DNA of 64,000 bases from Celeribacter indicus (GTDB taxonomy: Bacteria; Pseudomonadota; Alphaproteobacteria; Rhodobacterales; Rhodobacteraceae), in the NCBI RefSeq assembly GCF_000819565.1, contig NZ_CP004393.1:310001-374000 (forward strand). The letters run 5' to 3'. The notes beneath the pieces were generated by a model. That model was not told where the DNA came from. It made no database searches and was given only the letters and a program-made list of their open reading frames with translations. The position numbers and the translations under genes were made by a program. Of this stretch, positions 26,570-37,028 are shown piece after piece (positions within the stretch are counted from its first letter, which is position 1; every line of letters starts with the position of its first letter).

Positions 26570-27559
26570 ATGAAACTGGCCTCATTGAAAAGCGGGCGCG
26601 ACGGAGAACTCGTCATTGTTTCGCGCGACCTGAGCAGGGCCGCGAAAGTGCCCCATATCGCACCGACGCTCCAGGCTGCGCTGGATGATTGGGACAGGCT
26701 GGAGAGCCGGCTTCAGGATGTCTACGACGCTCTGAATGCGGGAACCGCCGAAGGCGCGTTCACGCTCGCACTCGAGGATCTCGCCGCGCCGCTTCCGCGT
26801 GCCTATCAGTATCTGGACGGAGCCTGTTACGTCTGCCACATCCGCCGCAACCGCGAGGCGCGCGGGGATACGCTGCCCGACGACATCCTCGACGCGCCGC
26901 TGATCTATCAGGGCATATCGCACGGCTACGGCGCCTGGAACGACCCTATCGTCCAGAATCCCGCCGACATGATCGATTTCGAGGCGGAGATCGCCGCGAT
27001 CACCGGCGACGTGCCGCGCGGCGTGTCCGCCGATGAGGCGCCGCGGTACATCCGGCTGTTCTGTCTTTTGCAGGATACCTCCCTGCGCCGCATCGTGGCG
27101 CCCGAACTGAAGCGGACCTTCGGCTTCCTGACCTCGAAGCCGGAAAGTTTCCTCGGGCCCCTCGCGGTGACGCCGGACGAGCTGGGCGATCTCTGGGACG
27201 GGAAGATGGTTTCCGGGACGATGAAGGTCACGCTGCGCGGCAAACAGATCGGCAATATCGAGACCGGCATCGACAGCCCCTTCCACTACGGGCAGGCTAT
27301 CGCCCATGTGGCCAAGACACGCAACTTCCCCGCCGGCACGATCATCGGCCTCGGCACCGTGTCCAACGAGGCGGCGGATACCGATTGGTCCATCGGCGCC
27401 GGCTGCATCGGCGAGTATCGCGCGATGGAGACGATCCAGACCGGCAGCGCCAAACTGGCCTTCATGCAGCCGGGCGACCGGGTGCGGATCGAGCTTTTCG
27501 ACCGGGAGGGCAAGTCCGTCATGGGTGCGATCGACCAGGAGGTGACATGGCCGGCATGA
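26570..27559 (+). CDS. Fumarylacetoacetate hydrolase family protein
   Basis: A 329-residue C-C bond hydrolase. Conserved FAH features are YQYLDGACYVCHIRRNREARG near the N-terminus, DMIDFEAEIAAITGDVPRG (metal-binding Glu residues), and GTVSNEAADTDWSIGAGCIGEYRAME. It would split fumarylacetoacetate to fumarate and acetoacetate after HmgA and the isomerase. It is closer to the bacterial short FAH form than to the 420-residue animal enzyme. GGAG precedes the ATG; the 3' end overlaps the next gene. Confidence 0.88.
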   Translation: MKLASLKSGRDGELVIVSRDLSRAAKVPHIAPTLQAALDDWDRLESRLQDVYDALNAGTAEGAFTLALEDLAAPLPRAYQYLDGACYVCHIRRNREARGDTLPDDILDAPLIYQGISHGYGAWNDPIVQNPADMIDFEAEIAAITGDVPRGVSADEAPRYIRLFCLLQDTSLRRIVAPELKRTFGFLTSKPESFLGPLAVTPDELGDLWDGKMVSGTMKVTLRGKQIGNIETGIDSPFHYGQAIAHVAKTRNFPAGTIIGLGTVSNEAADTDWSIGAGCIGEYRAMETIQTGSAKLAFMQPGDRVRIELFDREGKSVMGAIDQEVTWPA

Positions 27560-28185
27560 TGCGGCTTCACCATTTCGCTCATTCGAGCGCCAGCTATCGC
27601 GTCAGGATCGCGTTGGCGCTCAAGGGGCTGGCGGTCGACTATGTGACGGTGGACATGCTGGCCCGCGAACAGCAGGGCGCGGACTACGCCGCGCTCAACC
27701 CGCAGCGCCTGGTTCCCTGCCTCGAGCTCGAAGACGGTCGGGTCATCGCGCAGTCGCTGGCCATCATCGCCTATCTCGAAACGCTGCGCCCCGCGCCGGC
27801 GCTCTGGCCGGATGATCCGGTCGAGAAGGCGCAGGTCGAGGCGCAATGCCTGATGATCGCCGCGGACACCTCGCCGGTCCAGGCACGCATCGTCCAGAGA
27901 TATCTCGAGGAGGACTGTGGGTTGCCCGACGCCGCCATCCACGGCTGGCTGACCCACTGGATCCGCCGAGGCCTCGCGCCGGTGGAGGATTTCGTCCGGA
28001 AATCACCGCATGAATTCGCCGCCGCCGACACCCCCGGCATGCTGGACCTGATGATCGTCCCGCAGTTGCGGAATGCGGAGCGGTTCGGGATCGATGTGTC
28101 GGACTTCACGGCGCTGGCGGGGCTGGCTGGACGATGCCTGCGGCTGCCCGCCTTTCAGGCCGCCCATCCGGACAACTGGAGCTGA
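27547..28185 (+). CDS. Maleylacetoacetate isomerase-like glutathione transferase
   Basis: A 212-residue zeta-class-like GST. The thioredoxin-fold N-terminal half starts MRLHHFAHSSASYRVRIALALKG and includes NPQRLVPCLELEDG and the glutathione-binding QSLAIIAYLE; the C-terminal half is helical. It would isomerise maleylacetoacetate to the fumaryl form. In zeta GSTs the active-site motif is SSCxxWRVRIAL; here the Cys is Ala and the Trp is Tyr. The gene overlaps the FAH gene by 13 bases; an ATG three codons later (ATGA overlap) is a second possible start. Confidence 0.82.
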   Translation: MAGMMRLHHFAHSSASYRVRIALALKGLAVDYVTVDMLAREQQGADYAALNPQRLVPCLELEDGRVIAQSLAIIAYLETLRPAPALWPDDPVEKAQVEAQCLMIAADTSPVQARIVQRYLEEDCGLPDAAIHGWLTHWIRRGLAPVEDFVRKSPHEFAAADTPGMLDLMIVPQLRNAERFGIDVSDFTALAGLAGRCLRLPAFQAAHPDNWS

Positions 28186-28203
28186 AATGGCGCGCCGGTG
28201 ATC

Positions 28204-29139
28204 TCAGCCGGTGCCGGACTGAGGCTCGCTGAACGTGTCGACGACGAATTCCCGCAGCCACCTGTTGCGGGGATCGTTGTCGAACCGCTTGCTCCAATAG
28301 GCCGATATTTCGGTGAAGGGCAGTTCGAACCCGTCAAAGGCGAGCGGCAAGGCACGCACAGTGTTGAACTGGCGAAAATACCGCCCGACCGCCACCGGCA
28401 CGATGGCGATCAACTCGGATTTCTGCACGACGGACATGACGCTGAGCGCATGCGGCACGGTCAGCACCACGTTGCGCCGCAACTGGTTGGCGCGCACGAA
28501 ACGGTCGAAAAGCTCTTCCGAGAGGTTTGCGAAGGAGGCCTTCATCTGCGGCTCGCTCTGGAACTGATCCAGCGTCAGGGCATCGCCGGTGATGCGTGGA
28601 TGCCGGGATGAGACCAGCGCCATGAAGCCGCGGCGGTAAAGCGGAGTCGAGTTCAGCGCCGCCCGCTTCAGGTCGGGATAGGGGCCGATGGCCAGATCCA
28701 CCTCACCGCGATCCAGCGCGGTCGGAATTTCAGGGGCCGACAGTGACATCGTTTGCAACTGGCTGTGCGGTGCCGCGTCGCGCAGCCAGTTGACGATGAC
28801 GGGCAACAGCACCAGCTCCGATACGTCGTTCATGCAAAGCGTATAGCAGGTGTCGAGCGCCGCCGGAGAGAAAGGCAGTTCCGCTGAAAGCTCCTGCTGG
28901 AGGAAGGCCTCGATATGGCGGATCTTTCCGGCAAGGGCGGTGGCTTTCGGCGTCGGGGTCATCCCCGTCGCGGTGCGTACGAAAAGCGGGTCGCTGAAGA
29001 TGTCGCGCAGCTGCCGAAGCGTATGGCTGATTGCCGGCTGGCTCAGATGGAGCTGTTGCGCGGCCATCGTCAGGGAGCCGGTGCGGTGGATCGCGTCGAG
29101 CGTGTAGAGCAGGCGGATATCGAGGTTGCGCAGGTCCAT
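28204..29139 (-). CDS. LysR family transcriptional regulator
   Basis: A 311-residue LTTR. The N-terminal helix-turn-helix (residues 8-66, TGSLTMAAQQLHLSQPAISHTLRQLR) is NahR/NodD-like, and the C-terminal inducer-binding domain starts near residue 93. It is divergent from the P450 gene and shares a 110-base control region with it, so it probably activates that operon in response to the substrate or an early intermediate. Confidence 0.9.
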   Translation of the reverse strand: MDLRNLDIRLLYTLDAIHRTGSLTMAAQQLHLSQPAISHTLRQLRDIFSDPLFVRTATGMTPTPKATALAGKIRHIEAFLQQELSAELPFSPAALDTCYTLCMNDVSELVLLPVIVNWLRDAAPHSQLQTMSLSAPEIPTALDRGEVDLAIGPYPDLKRAALNSTPLYRRGFMALVSSRHPRITGDALTLDQFQSEPQMKASFANLSEELFDRFVRANQLRRNVVLTVPHALSVMSVVQKSELIAIVPVAVGRYFRQFNTVRALPLAFDGFELPFTEISAYWSKRFDNDPRNRWLREFVVDTFSEPQSGTG

Positions 29140-29182
29140 GGCACCATCTTATTAGTTTCATCTATACTCACAATTATCATAA

Positions 29183-29199
29183 TTCATTTGACTAATGAA
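29183..29199. promoter_or_regulatory. LysR-type operator between lysR and P450 genes
   Basis: TTCATT-TGACT-AATGAA is a 6-bp inverted repeat of the T-N11-A class, centred between the divergent genes. A second small dyad, ATTAT-C-ATAAT, lies just before it. Confidence 0.55.
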
Positions 29200-29250
29200 G
29201 TCACGCAGAGCGAGAATTCCCTACGAAACATGCCGCAGGGAGGAGCGCTC

Positions 29251-30510
29251 ATGGATCAGCAGACCACCAGCAATGCGATCGCGGACCCGAAGACCTACGG
29301 GGACCCGAGCAAAATGTATGCGCTGTTCGAACGGCTGCGCCGGGAGGAGCCGGTGCGGTGGTGCGAACCCGAGGGATATCGTCCGTTCTGGGCCATCGCC
29401 CGCCATGCCGAAATCATGGAGATCGAGCGGCAGCCCGACCTTTTCATCAGTGCGCCGCGCACGGCCTTGCGGACCTTTGCGCAGGAGGAAAACATCCGCA
29501 AGATGACGGGATCCTATCAGATGGTGCGCACATTGCTCCAGATGGATCCGCCGGACCACCGGAAATATCGCGCCCTCAGCCAGGCATGGTTCATGCCCGG
29601 CAAGCTGCGGTCGCTGGAACCCGCGATGAAGCGGCTCGCCGGCGAATTCATAGACCGGATGGAAAGCCTGGACGGCAATTGCGATTTCGCGAAGGATATC
29701 GCCAGCCTTTATCCGCTGCGCGCGATCCTGCAAATCCTCGGGGTTCCGCCGGAAGACGAACCGATGGTTCTCAAGCTGACGCAGCAGTTTTTTGCCGGGA
29801 CTGATCCGTCGACCTTTGACGAGGACAACGAGGAGACCGACATCACCTCGGCGGCGGCGCAGCTTTTCCCCTATTTCAACGAAAAGGTGGCCGAGCGCCG
29901 TAAGGAACCGAAGAACGACTTGTTCACCCTGCTGGCCGACGCCGAGGTGGACGGGCAGCCGATCAGCGATTTCGAGCGCAATTCCTATTTCTTCATCGTC
30001 GCCGTGGCCGGGCACGACACCACCAGCCTGACGATGGCGAGTTTCATGCACGCGCTTGTCGAACATCCCGATCAGTTGCGGCGTTTGCAGGAAAACCCTG
30101 CCCTGCTGGAGGACGCGATCAACGAGGCGGTGCGCTGGGCTTCGCCGGTCTTTCACTTCATGCGAACGGCGACAGCGGATTACGAGATCGGCGGCAAGAC
30201 GATCCGCAAGGACGATTCGATCATGTTGCTCTATCCGTCCGCGAACCGCGATGAAAGCGTGTTCGAGGCGCCGGAGGAGTTCCGTATCGACCGCCAGCCG
30301 AACCGGCACGTGGGTTTCGGTTACGGTCCCCATCTTTGCCTTGGCCAGCATTTTGCCAAGCTGGAGCTGCGGATGTTCTTCGGTCAGCTCCTGCCGAGGC
30401 TGAGGGAGGTCAGCCTCGACGGCGAGCCGCAATGGCTCGAAACGAACTTTGTCGGCGGCCTGAAGACGCTGCCCATCAGCTATCGCCTGAACACACCGGA
30501 ACTGGTCTGA
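29251..30510 (+). CDS. Cytochrome P450
   Basis: A 419-residue soluble bacterial P450. The I-helix oxygen-activation motif is AGHDTT (253-258), the K-helix ExxR is EAVR (292-295), and the heme ligand is Cys363 in FGYGPHLCLGQHFAKLE. A GGGAGGAG site fixes the start. It leads an operon with an aldehyde dehydrogenase and an FMN/2Fe-2S reductase that can serve as its electron donor. The relatively long B-C region and the company of CoA-dependent genes suggest hydroxylation of a terpenoid or alkyl side chain; the substrate cannot be read from sequence. Confidence 0.9.
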   Translation: MDQQTTSNAIADPKTYGDPSKMYALFERLRREEPVRWCEPEGYRPFWAIARHAEIMEIERQPDLFISAPRTALRTFAQEENIRKMTGSYQMVRTLLQMDPPDHRKYRALSQAWFMPGKLRSLEPAMKRLAGEFIDRMESLDGNCDFAKDIASLYPLRAILQILGVPPEDEPMVLKLTQQFFAGTDPSTFDEDNEETDITSAAAQLFPYFNEKVAERRKEPKNDLFTLLADAEVDGQPISDFERNSYFFIVAVAGHDTTSLTMASFMHALVEHPDQLRRLQENPALLEDAINEAVRWASPVFHFMRTATADYEIGGKTIRKDDSIMLLYPSANRDESVFEAPEEFRIDRQPNRHVGFGYGPHLCLGQHFAKLELRMFFGQLLPRLREVSLDGEPQWLETNFVGGLKTLPISYRLNTPELV

Positions 30511-30589
30511 CCGAACGGGTCGGGCGTGCGGCGGCTTCGCCATGCGCCCGACCCCACGACAGCCCCACGTTTCTGACGGAGAGACTTGC

Positions 30590-31984
<1,395 letters not shown>

Positions 31985-31998
31985 GAGGAGGAGCGACG

Positions 31999-32937
31999 AT
32001 GGAGATCCATGACTTCCGCATCGCGCGTTCGGCACCCATTGCCGAGGATACGCGCGCCATAAGGCTTGAGCCGGTGGATGGCACTTCCGAACTGGCCTTT
32101 GCACCGGGGGACCACGTCCGGCTCGTCCTGCCCTCGGGAGAGGAGCGCGCTTATTCCCTGGTGAATGCACCTGCCGATCTCGAAGGATATGAGATTGCCG
32201 TTCAGGTCTGTCCCGATGGCACCGGCGGCTCAAGGGAGCTTTGCAGCCTGGCGGCGGGGACGGCGGTCGGGGTGCATACACCCCGCAATGCCTTCCGGCT
32301 TCACGACGGGCCGGGGGTGTCGGTTCTGGTCGCCGGAGGCATCGGCATCACGCCGATCTGGTGCATGGCGCAGTCTCTGGCCCGCGAGGGCCGGCCCTGG
32401 AGATTGTATTACGCGGCCAGGCGTGCCGAACGCGCTCCCTTTCTGGCCGAGGTCAGGGCATTGGCCGCCGATTGCGGCGCCGAGGTGGAAATCGCGTTCT
32501 CCGATCAGGGGGAGCGGCTCGACCTGACCCGGATCGTCGGGGGCATCGGGCCGAAGGATCATCTCTATTGCTGCGGCCCCGACACTTTGCTGGACGATTT
32601 CCGGGCCGCGACCTTCATGGTGTCGGATCGCGCCCATACCGAAAGTTTCGCCGTCGCGGAGGCGGCGGAAGGCGGCTTCGAGGTGGAACTCGCGCAGTCC
32701 GGTCTCGTCCTGACGGTCCCCGAAGGCTACACGATCCTCGAGACCGTGCTGGAGCAGGGGATTCTCGTGGAATATTCCTGCATGGGCGGCACCTGCGGCA
32801 GCTGTGCGACGCGGGTTCTGGAGGGGACACCGGATCATCGTGACAGCTATCTCTCCGAGGAGGAGAAGGCGGCTGGCGACAAGATGCTGATTTGCTGCTC
32901 CGGCAGCCTGACGCCCCGGCTGGTGCTGGATCTGTGA
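31999..32937 (+). CDS. FMN/2Fe-2S oxidoreductase (phthalate dioxygenase reductase type)
   Basis: A 312-residue VanB-like reductase with three parts: the flavin domain (RAYSLVN, residues 50-56), the NAD(H) domain (GGIGITP, 113-119, and the CCGPD end) and a C-terminal plant-type ferredoxin with Cys261, Cys266, Cys269 and Cys299 or 300. It delivers electrons from NADH to an oxygenase. As the third gene after the P450 it probably supports that enzyme. The dioxygenase at 43694 has its own ferredoxin and reductase. Confidence 0.9.
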   Translation: MEIHDFRIARSAPIAEDTRAIRLEPVDGTSELAFAPGDHVRLVLPSGEERAYSLVNAPADLEGYEIAVQVCPDGTGGSRELCSLAAGTAVGVHTPRNAFRLHDGPGVSVLVAGGIGITPIWCMAQSLAREGRPWRLYYAARRAERAPFLAEVRALAADCGAEVEIAFSDQGERLDLTRIVGGIGPKDHLYCCGPDTLLDDFRAATFMVSDRAHTESFAVAEAAEGGFEVELAQSGLVLTVPEGYTILETVLEQGILVEYSCMGGTCGSCATRVLEGTPDHRDSYLSEEEKAAGDKMLICCSGSLTPRLVLDL

Positions 32938-32982
32938 CAATTCCAGGCGCAGCCAATTTCACTGACTATCCAATGAAAATAC

Positions 32983-32994
32983 AAAGTATGCTTT
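32983..32994. promoter_or_regulatory. Palindromic site AAAGTATGCTTT upstream of the GMC gene
   Basis: AAAGTATGCTTT differs in one base from the perfect palindrome AAAGCATGCTTT at 43573-43584 before the dioxygenase operon. It sits 58 bases ahead of the GMC start, in a promoter position. Confidence 0.5.
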
Positions 32995-33052
32995 AAAGTT
33001 GCGGAAGATCGAGGTCACTCGGCGCGACAGCATGTGTGGGGAGGCACATGGC

Positions 33053-34666
33053 ATGATGCAAGATCAGCGACAGCAATACGACTATATCGTTATCGGCGCG
33101 GGGTCGAGCGGATCGGTGGTGGCAGGGCGGCTCAGCGAGGAGTCGTCGAAAACGGTCTGTCTGATCGAGGCAGGGCCGGATGCCGGTCGGCCGCTGATCG
33201 CCATGCCGCTCGGGGTGATGTGGCTGATGAAGTCCGAGCGGCTGAACTGGCGATATTTCTCCACGCCACAGGAGGGTATGGCGGGGCGACGGATCTTCAT
33301 GCCGCGTGGCAAGGTCCTCGGGGGGACCTCGGCCCTGAACGGTATGTGCTACATGCGCGGCCATCCCGACGATTACCGCGACTGGGCGGCTGCCGGCTGT
33401 ACCGGCTGGGATTGGGAGGATGTGCTGCCGGTCTTTCGCAAGTCCGAACGCAATACCCGGCCCGATGCGGATCCCGACTGGCATGGCAAGGACGGTCAGC
33501 TGTGGGTGTCCGACATCCGCGAGACGAATCCGGCGTGCGACGTCTTCCTTCGGGCGGGCGATACGCTCGGAATGCCACGCAACACCGATTTCAATTCCGG
33601 TGAGATGGAGGGGCTGGGCTTCTTCCAGGTCACGCAGAAGAAAGGTCTGCGCTGTTCCAGCAGCAACGCCTTCATCGATCCGGTCCGGTCGCGTCCCAAC
33701 CTGACGGTCATGACAGAGGCCAGCGTGCGGCGCATCCGGGTGGCGGAGGGCAGGGCGGAGGCGGTCGAGATCTCCACGCCGCAGGGCGACATGACCCTGA
33801 TCGCACGACGGGAGATCGTGCTTTGCGCCGGGGCCATCGGCTCGCCGGAGATCCTGTTGCGCTCCGGGATAGGGCCGGCCGGGGAGCTGAAACAGGCGGG
33901 AATCGAGCCGGTCCTGGATTTGCGGGGAGTTGGGCGGAACCTGCATGACCATGTGGATGCCCGGATCATCGCCCGCACCCGCCACCGGGCGCCCTACGGC
34001 ATTTCGGTGCCGGCCCTGCCGCGGCTTGCCTGGGACACGCTGCGCTTCCTGACGGTGCGCAAGGGATTGTTCAATTCGAATGTCGTTGAAGCAGGCGGGT
34101 TCTGGCGCAGCGATCCTTCGCTGGACCGGCCGGATATCCAGTTCAATTTCGTGCCGGGCCTGAAGAGCCATCGCGGCAAGATGGTGGAATGGGGGCACGG
34201 CATCGCGCTCCATGCCTCCGTCATGCGCCCCAAGAGCCGTGGCAGCGTGACCCTCGATCCCGACAATCCCTCCGGTCCGCCCCGGATCGACCCGGCGCTG
34301 CTGCGCGAGCAGGAGGACGCCGACACGATCGTGCGCGGGTTGAAGCGCGCCCGCGAGATCCTGCGTTCCAGTCCTTTCGAACATTATGGCGTTCAGGAAG
34401 TCGTCCCCGGAGACGGCAGGGAGAGCGATGCGGATCTGGAGGCCTTCGCCCGCGAACAGGGCAGCACGATCTATCATCCGGTCGGCACCTGCGCCATGGG
34501 CGTCGGGCCGGATGCGGTGGTCTCTCCGCGACTGAAACTGCACGGGATCGAGGGGCTTCGCGTGGCCGATGCCTCGATCATGCCCTCGATCATGGGCGGC
34601 AACACCAATGCACCGGCGATCATGATCGGGGAAAAGGCCGCAAGCATGATCATGGAGGATGTATGA
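33053..34666 (+). CDS. GMC family FAD-dependent oxidoreductase (choline dehydrogenase-like)
   Basis: A 537-residue flavoprotein. FAD is bound by YIVIGAGSSGSVVAGRLSE at the N-terminus; the GMC signature is PRGKVLGGTSALNGMCYMRG. The C-terminal catalytic region is STIYHPVGTCAMG with NTNAPAIMIGEKAA (His and Asn). It oxidises an alcohol to an aldehyde, so it could connect the P450 product with the aldehyde dehydrogenase. Start chosen by its GGGGAGG site. It is monocistronic, behind its own palindromic site. Confidence 0.9.
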   Translation: MMQDQRQQYDYIVIGAGSSGSVVAGRLSEESSKTVCLIEAGPDAGRPLIAMPLGVMWLMKSERLNWRYFSTPQEGMAGRRIFMPRGKVLGGTSALNGMCYMRGHPDDYRDWAAAGCTGWDWEDVLPVFRKSERNTRPDADPDWHGKDGQLWVSDIRETNPACDVFLRAGDTLGMPRNTDFNSGEMEGLGFFQVTQKKGLRCSSSNAFIDPVRSRPNLTVMTEASVRRIRVAEGRAEAVEISTPQGDMTLIARREIVLCAGAIGSPEILLRSGIGPAGELKQAGIEPVLDLRGVGRNLHDHVDARIIARTRHRAPYGISVPALPRLAWDTLRFLTVRKGLFNSNVVEAGGFWRSDPSLDRPDIQFNFVPGLKSHRGKMVEWGHGIALHASVMRPKSRGSVTLDPDNPSGPPRIDPALLREQEDADTIVRGLKRAREILRSSPFEHYGVQEVVPGDGRESDADLEAFAREQGSTIYHPVGTCAMGVGPDAVVSPRLKLHGIEGLRVADASIMPSIMGGNTNAPAIMIGEKAASMIMEDV

Positions 34667-34766
34667 ATCCCGCCTGCGGTCTCGATCCGTATGTGCTCGA
34701 GGAGCGGGTTCCGGGTGGCATGAGCCCTTGCGCTCTGAAGCGTCCTGGTCGGCGGGCGCGGGTGGG

Positions 34767-35279
34767 CTACGGCTTCTGGTCCAGGACTTCCGCTTCGGCG
34801 GTGAGTTCGGCCGTCAGCTTCGCGATGGCCCTGCGCAGGACTGTGTTTTCCTCCTCCGTCAGAATACTGCTGATGCGGGCATTTTCGGCAACCCGCGTGG
34901 GGAGGATCTTGCGATAATGCTCGAGCCCCTTCGGCGTCACCTGGAAAAGCGCACTGCGCCCGTCGCTCTTGTCGACCTTGCGGAGAATGTATTTCTTTTC
35001 GATCAGGGCGGAGGTGGCCCGGCTCACATCTGCGCGATCCATGTGCATCCGCCGTGCCAGGTAGCGCACGGTGCCGGGGCTGTGGTTCGCCAGCTGGGCA
35101 AGGACGCGCATTTCAGACAGCTTCAGGTCGAATTCCTGTGCCATCACGCGAATCGTCCGTCGGTCGATGAGCTTGGCAAGGATGCTGATCTTGTAGGTGA
35201 GGAAGCTCTCGAGAACGATCTCGTCGTAATCCTCATCCGCGCCCTGCGCGCCGGAGCCTTCTGGATTTTCTTTTCGCAT
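34767..35279 (-). CDS. MarR family transcriptional regulator
   Basis: A 170-residue winged-helix regulator. HTH and wing lie at about residues 65-125 (GTVRYLARRMHMDRADVSRATSALIEKK, then KVDKSDGRSALFQVTPKG). It is divergent from the acyl-CoA ligase gene; the perfect palindrome at 35378-35391 lies between them and recurs before the TRAP transporter. It is probably a repressor released by an acid or CoA-thioester ligand, as in other MarR regulators of aromatic-acid CoA ligases. Confidence 0.9.
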   Translation of the reverse strand: MRKENPEGSGAQGADEDYDEIVLESFLTYKISILAKLIDRRTIRVMAQEFDLKLSEMRVLAQLANHSPGTVRYLARRMHMDRADVSRATSALIEKKYILRKVDKSDGRSALFQVTPKGLEHYRKILPTRVAENARISSILTEEENTVLRRAIAKLTAELTAEAEVLDQKP

Positions 35280-35377
35280 CTCTCTGATCGCCTGCTGTTC
35301 CCACCGCGCGGACAGAACGGGCCCGTCTGGGAAATTGAACTGTAGATGACCAAAATCAGGTTGCCAAGATCAAGATC

Positions 35378-35391
35378 ATTGATTAATCAAT
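35378..35391. promoter_or_regulatory. Perfect palindrome ATTGATTAATCAAT (candidate MarR operator)
   Basis: A 14-bp perfect palindrome 44 bases before the acyl-CoA ligase start and about 100 bases before the divergent marR. A near-identical site with the same flanks (TC before, AAA after) is at 39296-39309. Confidence 0.65.
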
Positions 35392-35435
35392 AAATATGAC
35401 CACCCCTCGGGATTCCCCGACAGGAGAGGGTCATC

Positions 35436-36995
35436 GTGTTGAGACCGAAGGGAGGATTGCAGAGCGTGATCAGGTTTTATTCCGGCGAAAGGTGTCTGGC
35501 CCGGACGGAGATGGAAGATTTTGCGCGGCGTGCGGCATCCGGTCTGGCAGACATGTCGATCGGTCGGGGTGCGGCCGTCGCCCTGCTGATGGTGAACGAA
35601 CTCGAGATGATCGCCTGCACGCAGGCGCTCGCGACGCTCGGCGCCTATTCCGTCCCGATCAACTGGCGCAGTACGGTTGATGAGGTCGCCTATATCGTCG
35701 CGGATGCGGAGGTCAGCGCGATCGTGGTGCATGATGCCCTGCTGCCGGTGGCACTGGAGGCGGCGAAGGGGAGGATTCCGGTAATTTCGGTCCCACTGCC
35801 ACAGGCGACGGCGGAATCGCTGGCCCTTGCCGCCGCGCCTGCCTCTGCGGATGTGATCGGCTGGGACGACTGGATCGCGGCGCAAAGCCCTTGGGCGGGC
35901 AAGCCCGAACCCGCGCGCCCGGCGATCATCTATACCTCGGGCACCACCGGCAAGCCCAAGGGCGTGGTGCGCGAGGCCCATGCCTCGGACGCTGCCAAGC
36001 TGGCGCAGGCCCGGCAGCAGGCTTTTCTTTGGGGGGCAGAGGACGGGATGCGCACGCTTTTGCTTGCGCCGCTCTACCATGCCGCGCCGGCGGCCTATCT
36101 GCGCTCGGCCCTCGGGGCGATGAAGACGGATGGAGAGGTCCATCTGACCCCCCGTTTCGATCCCGAGACGGTCCTGAGGATCATCCAGGACGCGCGGATC
36201 AGCCATATGTGGATGGTTCCGACGATGTTCATCCGGCTGCTGCAACTGCCTGCGGACGTGAGGGCGCGCTATGATGTCTCGTCGCTGCGCAACGTGGTGC
36301 ACTCGGCCGCGCCTTGTCCGGTGGACGTCAAGCTGAAGATGATCGAATGGTTCGGTCCGGTGGTGAACGAATTCTACGGCTCGACCGAAACCGGCCCGCT
36401 GACTTATGTCACCTCGCCGGAATACCTGGCCCGGCCGGGTACCGCAGGGCGGGTCATCGACGGCTGCACCATTGCGATCCTGGATGACGACGGCAACCTT
36501 CTGCCCCCCGGCACCGACGGAGAGATTGCGGGCACGAACAGCGCCTTCGCGAATTTCACCTATCGCAATCGCCAGGGCGACCGCGACAGTCTGAATACCG
36601 GCGGGCTCATCCGGTCGGGCGATATCGGCTGCATCGACGACGACGGCTATCTCTTCGTCAAGGACCGCAAGAAGGACATGGTGATTTCGGGCGGTTCGAA
36701 CATCTATCCTGCCGAGATCGAATCCGTGCTGCTGGCCCTGTCCAACATTGCCGATGGCGCCGTCTTCGGCGTGCCGCATCCGGTCTATGGCGAAAGCCTG
36801 ATGGCAGCGGTGACGCTGCAACGGCCGGAACCCGGCGCGCCCGACCGTCTGCGTGCCGATCTGGCAAAGGTTCTGTCGCCGGACAAGCTGCCGCGCAAGG
36901 TGCTCGTGGTCGAGGATTTTCCTCGCGACCCCTCGGGCAAGGTCTTCAAGCACAAGCTGCGCAAGATGGTTGCCGAAAGCAACGAAATCGCCTGA
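35436..36995 (+). CDS. Acyl-CoA synthetase (AMP-forming, class I adenylate-forming)
   Basis: A 519-residue ligase activating a carboxylic acid through an acyl-AMP. P-loop A3 motif IIYTSGTTGKPKG, A5 FYGSTETGPLTYV, A7 LIRSGDIGCIDDDGYLFVKDRKKD and the A10 lysine in PRDPSGKVFKHKLR are complete. It starts at GTG behind AGGAGAGGG. First gene of an operon with enoyl-CoA hydratase and the DUF35/thiolase-like pair. The nearest functional types are aryl- or short-chain acyl ligases (feruloyl-CoA synthetase-like), but specificity is not certain. Confidence 0.9.
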   Translation: MLRPKGGLQSVIRFYSGERCLARTEMEDFARRAASGLADMSIGRGAAVALLMVNELEMIACTQALATLGAYSVPINWRSTVDEVAYIVADAEVSAIVVHDALLPVALEAAKGRIPVISVPLPQATAESLALAAAPASADVIGWDDWIAAQSPWAGKPEPARPAIIYTSGTTGKPKGVVREAHASDAAKLAQARQQAFLWGAEDGMRTLLLAPLYHAAPAAYLRSALGAMKTDGEVHLTPRFDPETVLRIIQDARISHMWMVPTMFIRLLQLPADVRARYDVSSLRNVVHSAAPCPVDVKLKMIEWFGPVVNEFYGSTETGPLTYVTSPEYLARPGTAGRVIDGCTIAILDDDGNLLPPGTDGEIAGTNSAFANFTYRNRQGDRDSLNTGGLIRSGDIGCIDDDGYLFVKDRKKDMVISGGSNIYPAEIESVLLALSNIADGAVFGVPHPVYGESLMAAVTLQRPEPGAPDRLRADLAKVLSPDKLPRKVLVVEDFPRDPSGKVFKHKLRKMVAESNEIA

Positions 36996-37028
36996 TCCAT
37001 CGCCTGCCCCTAACGAGAAGAAGAGCGT

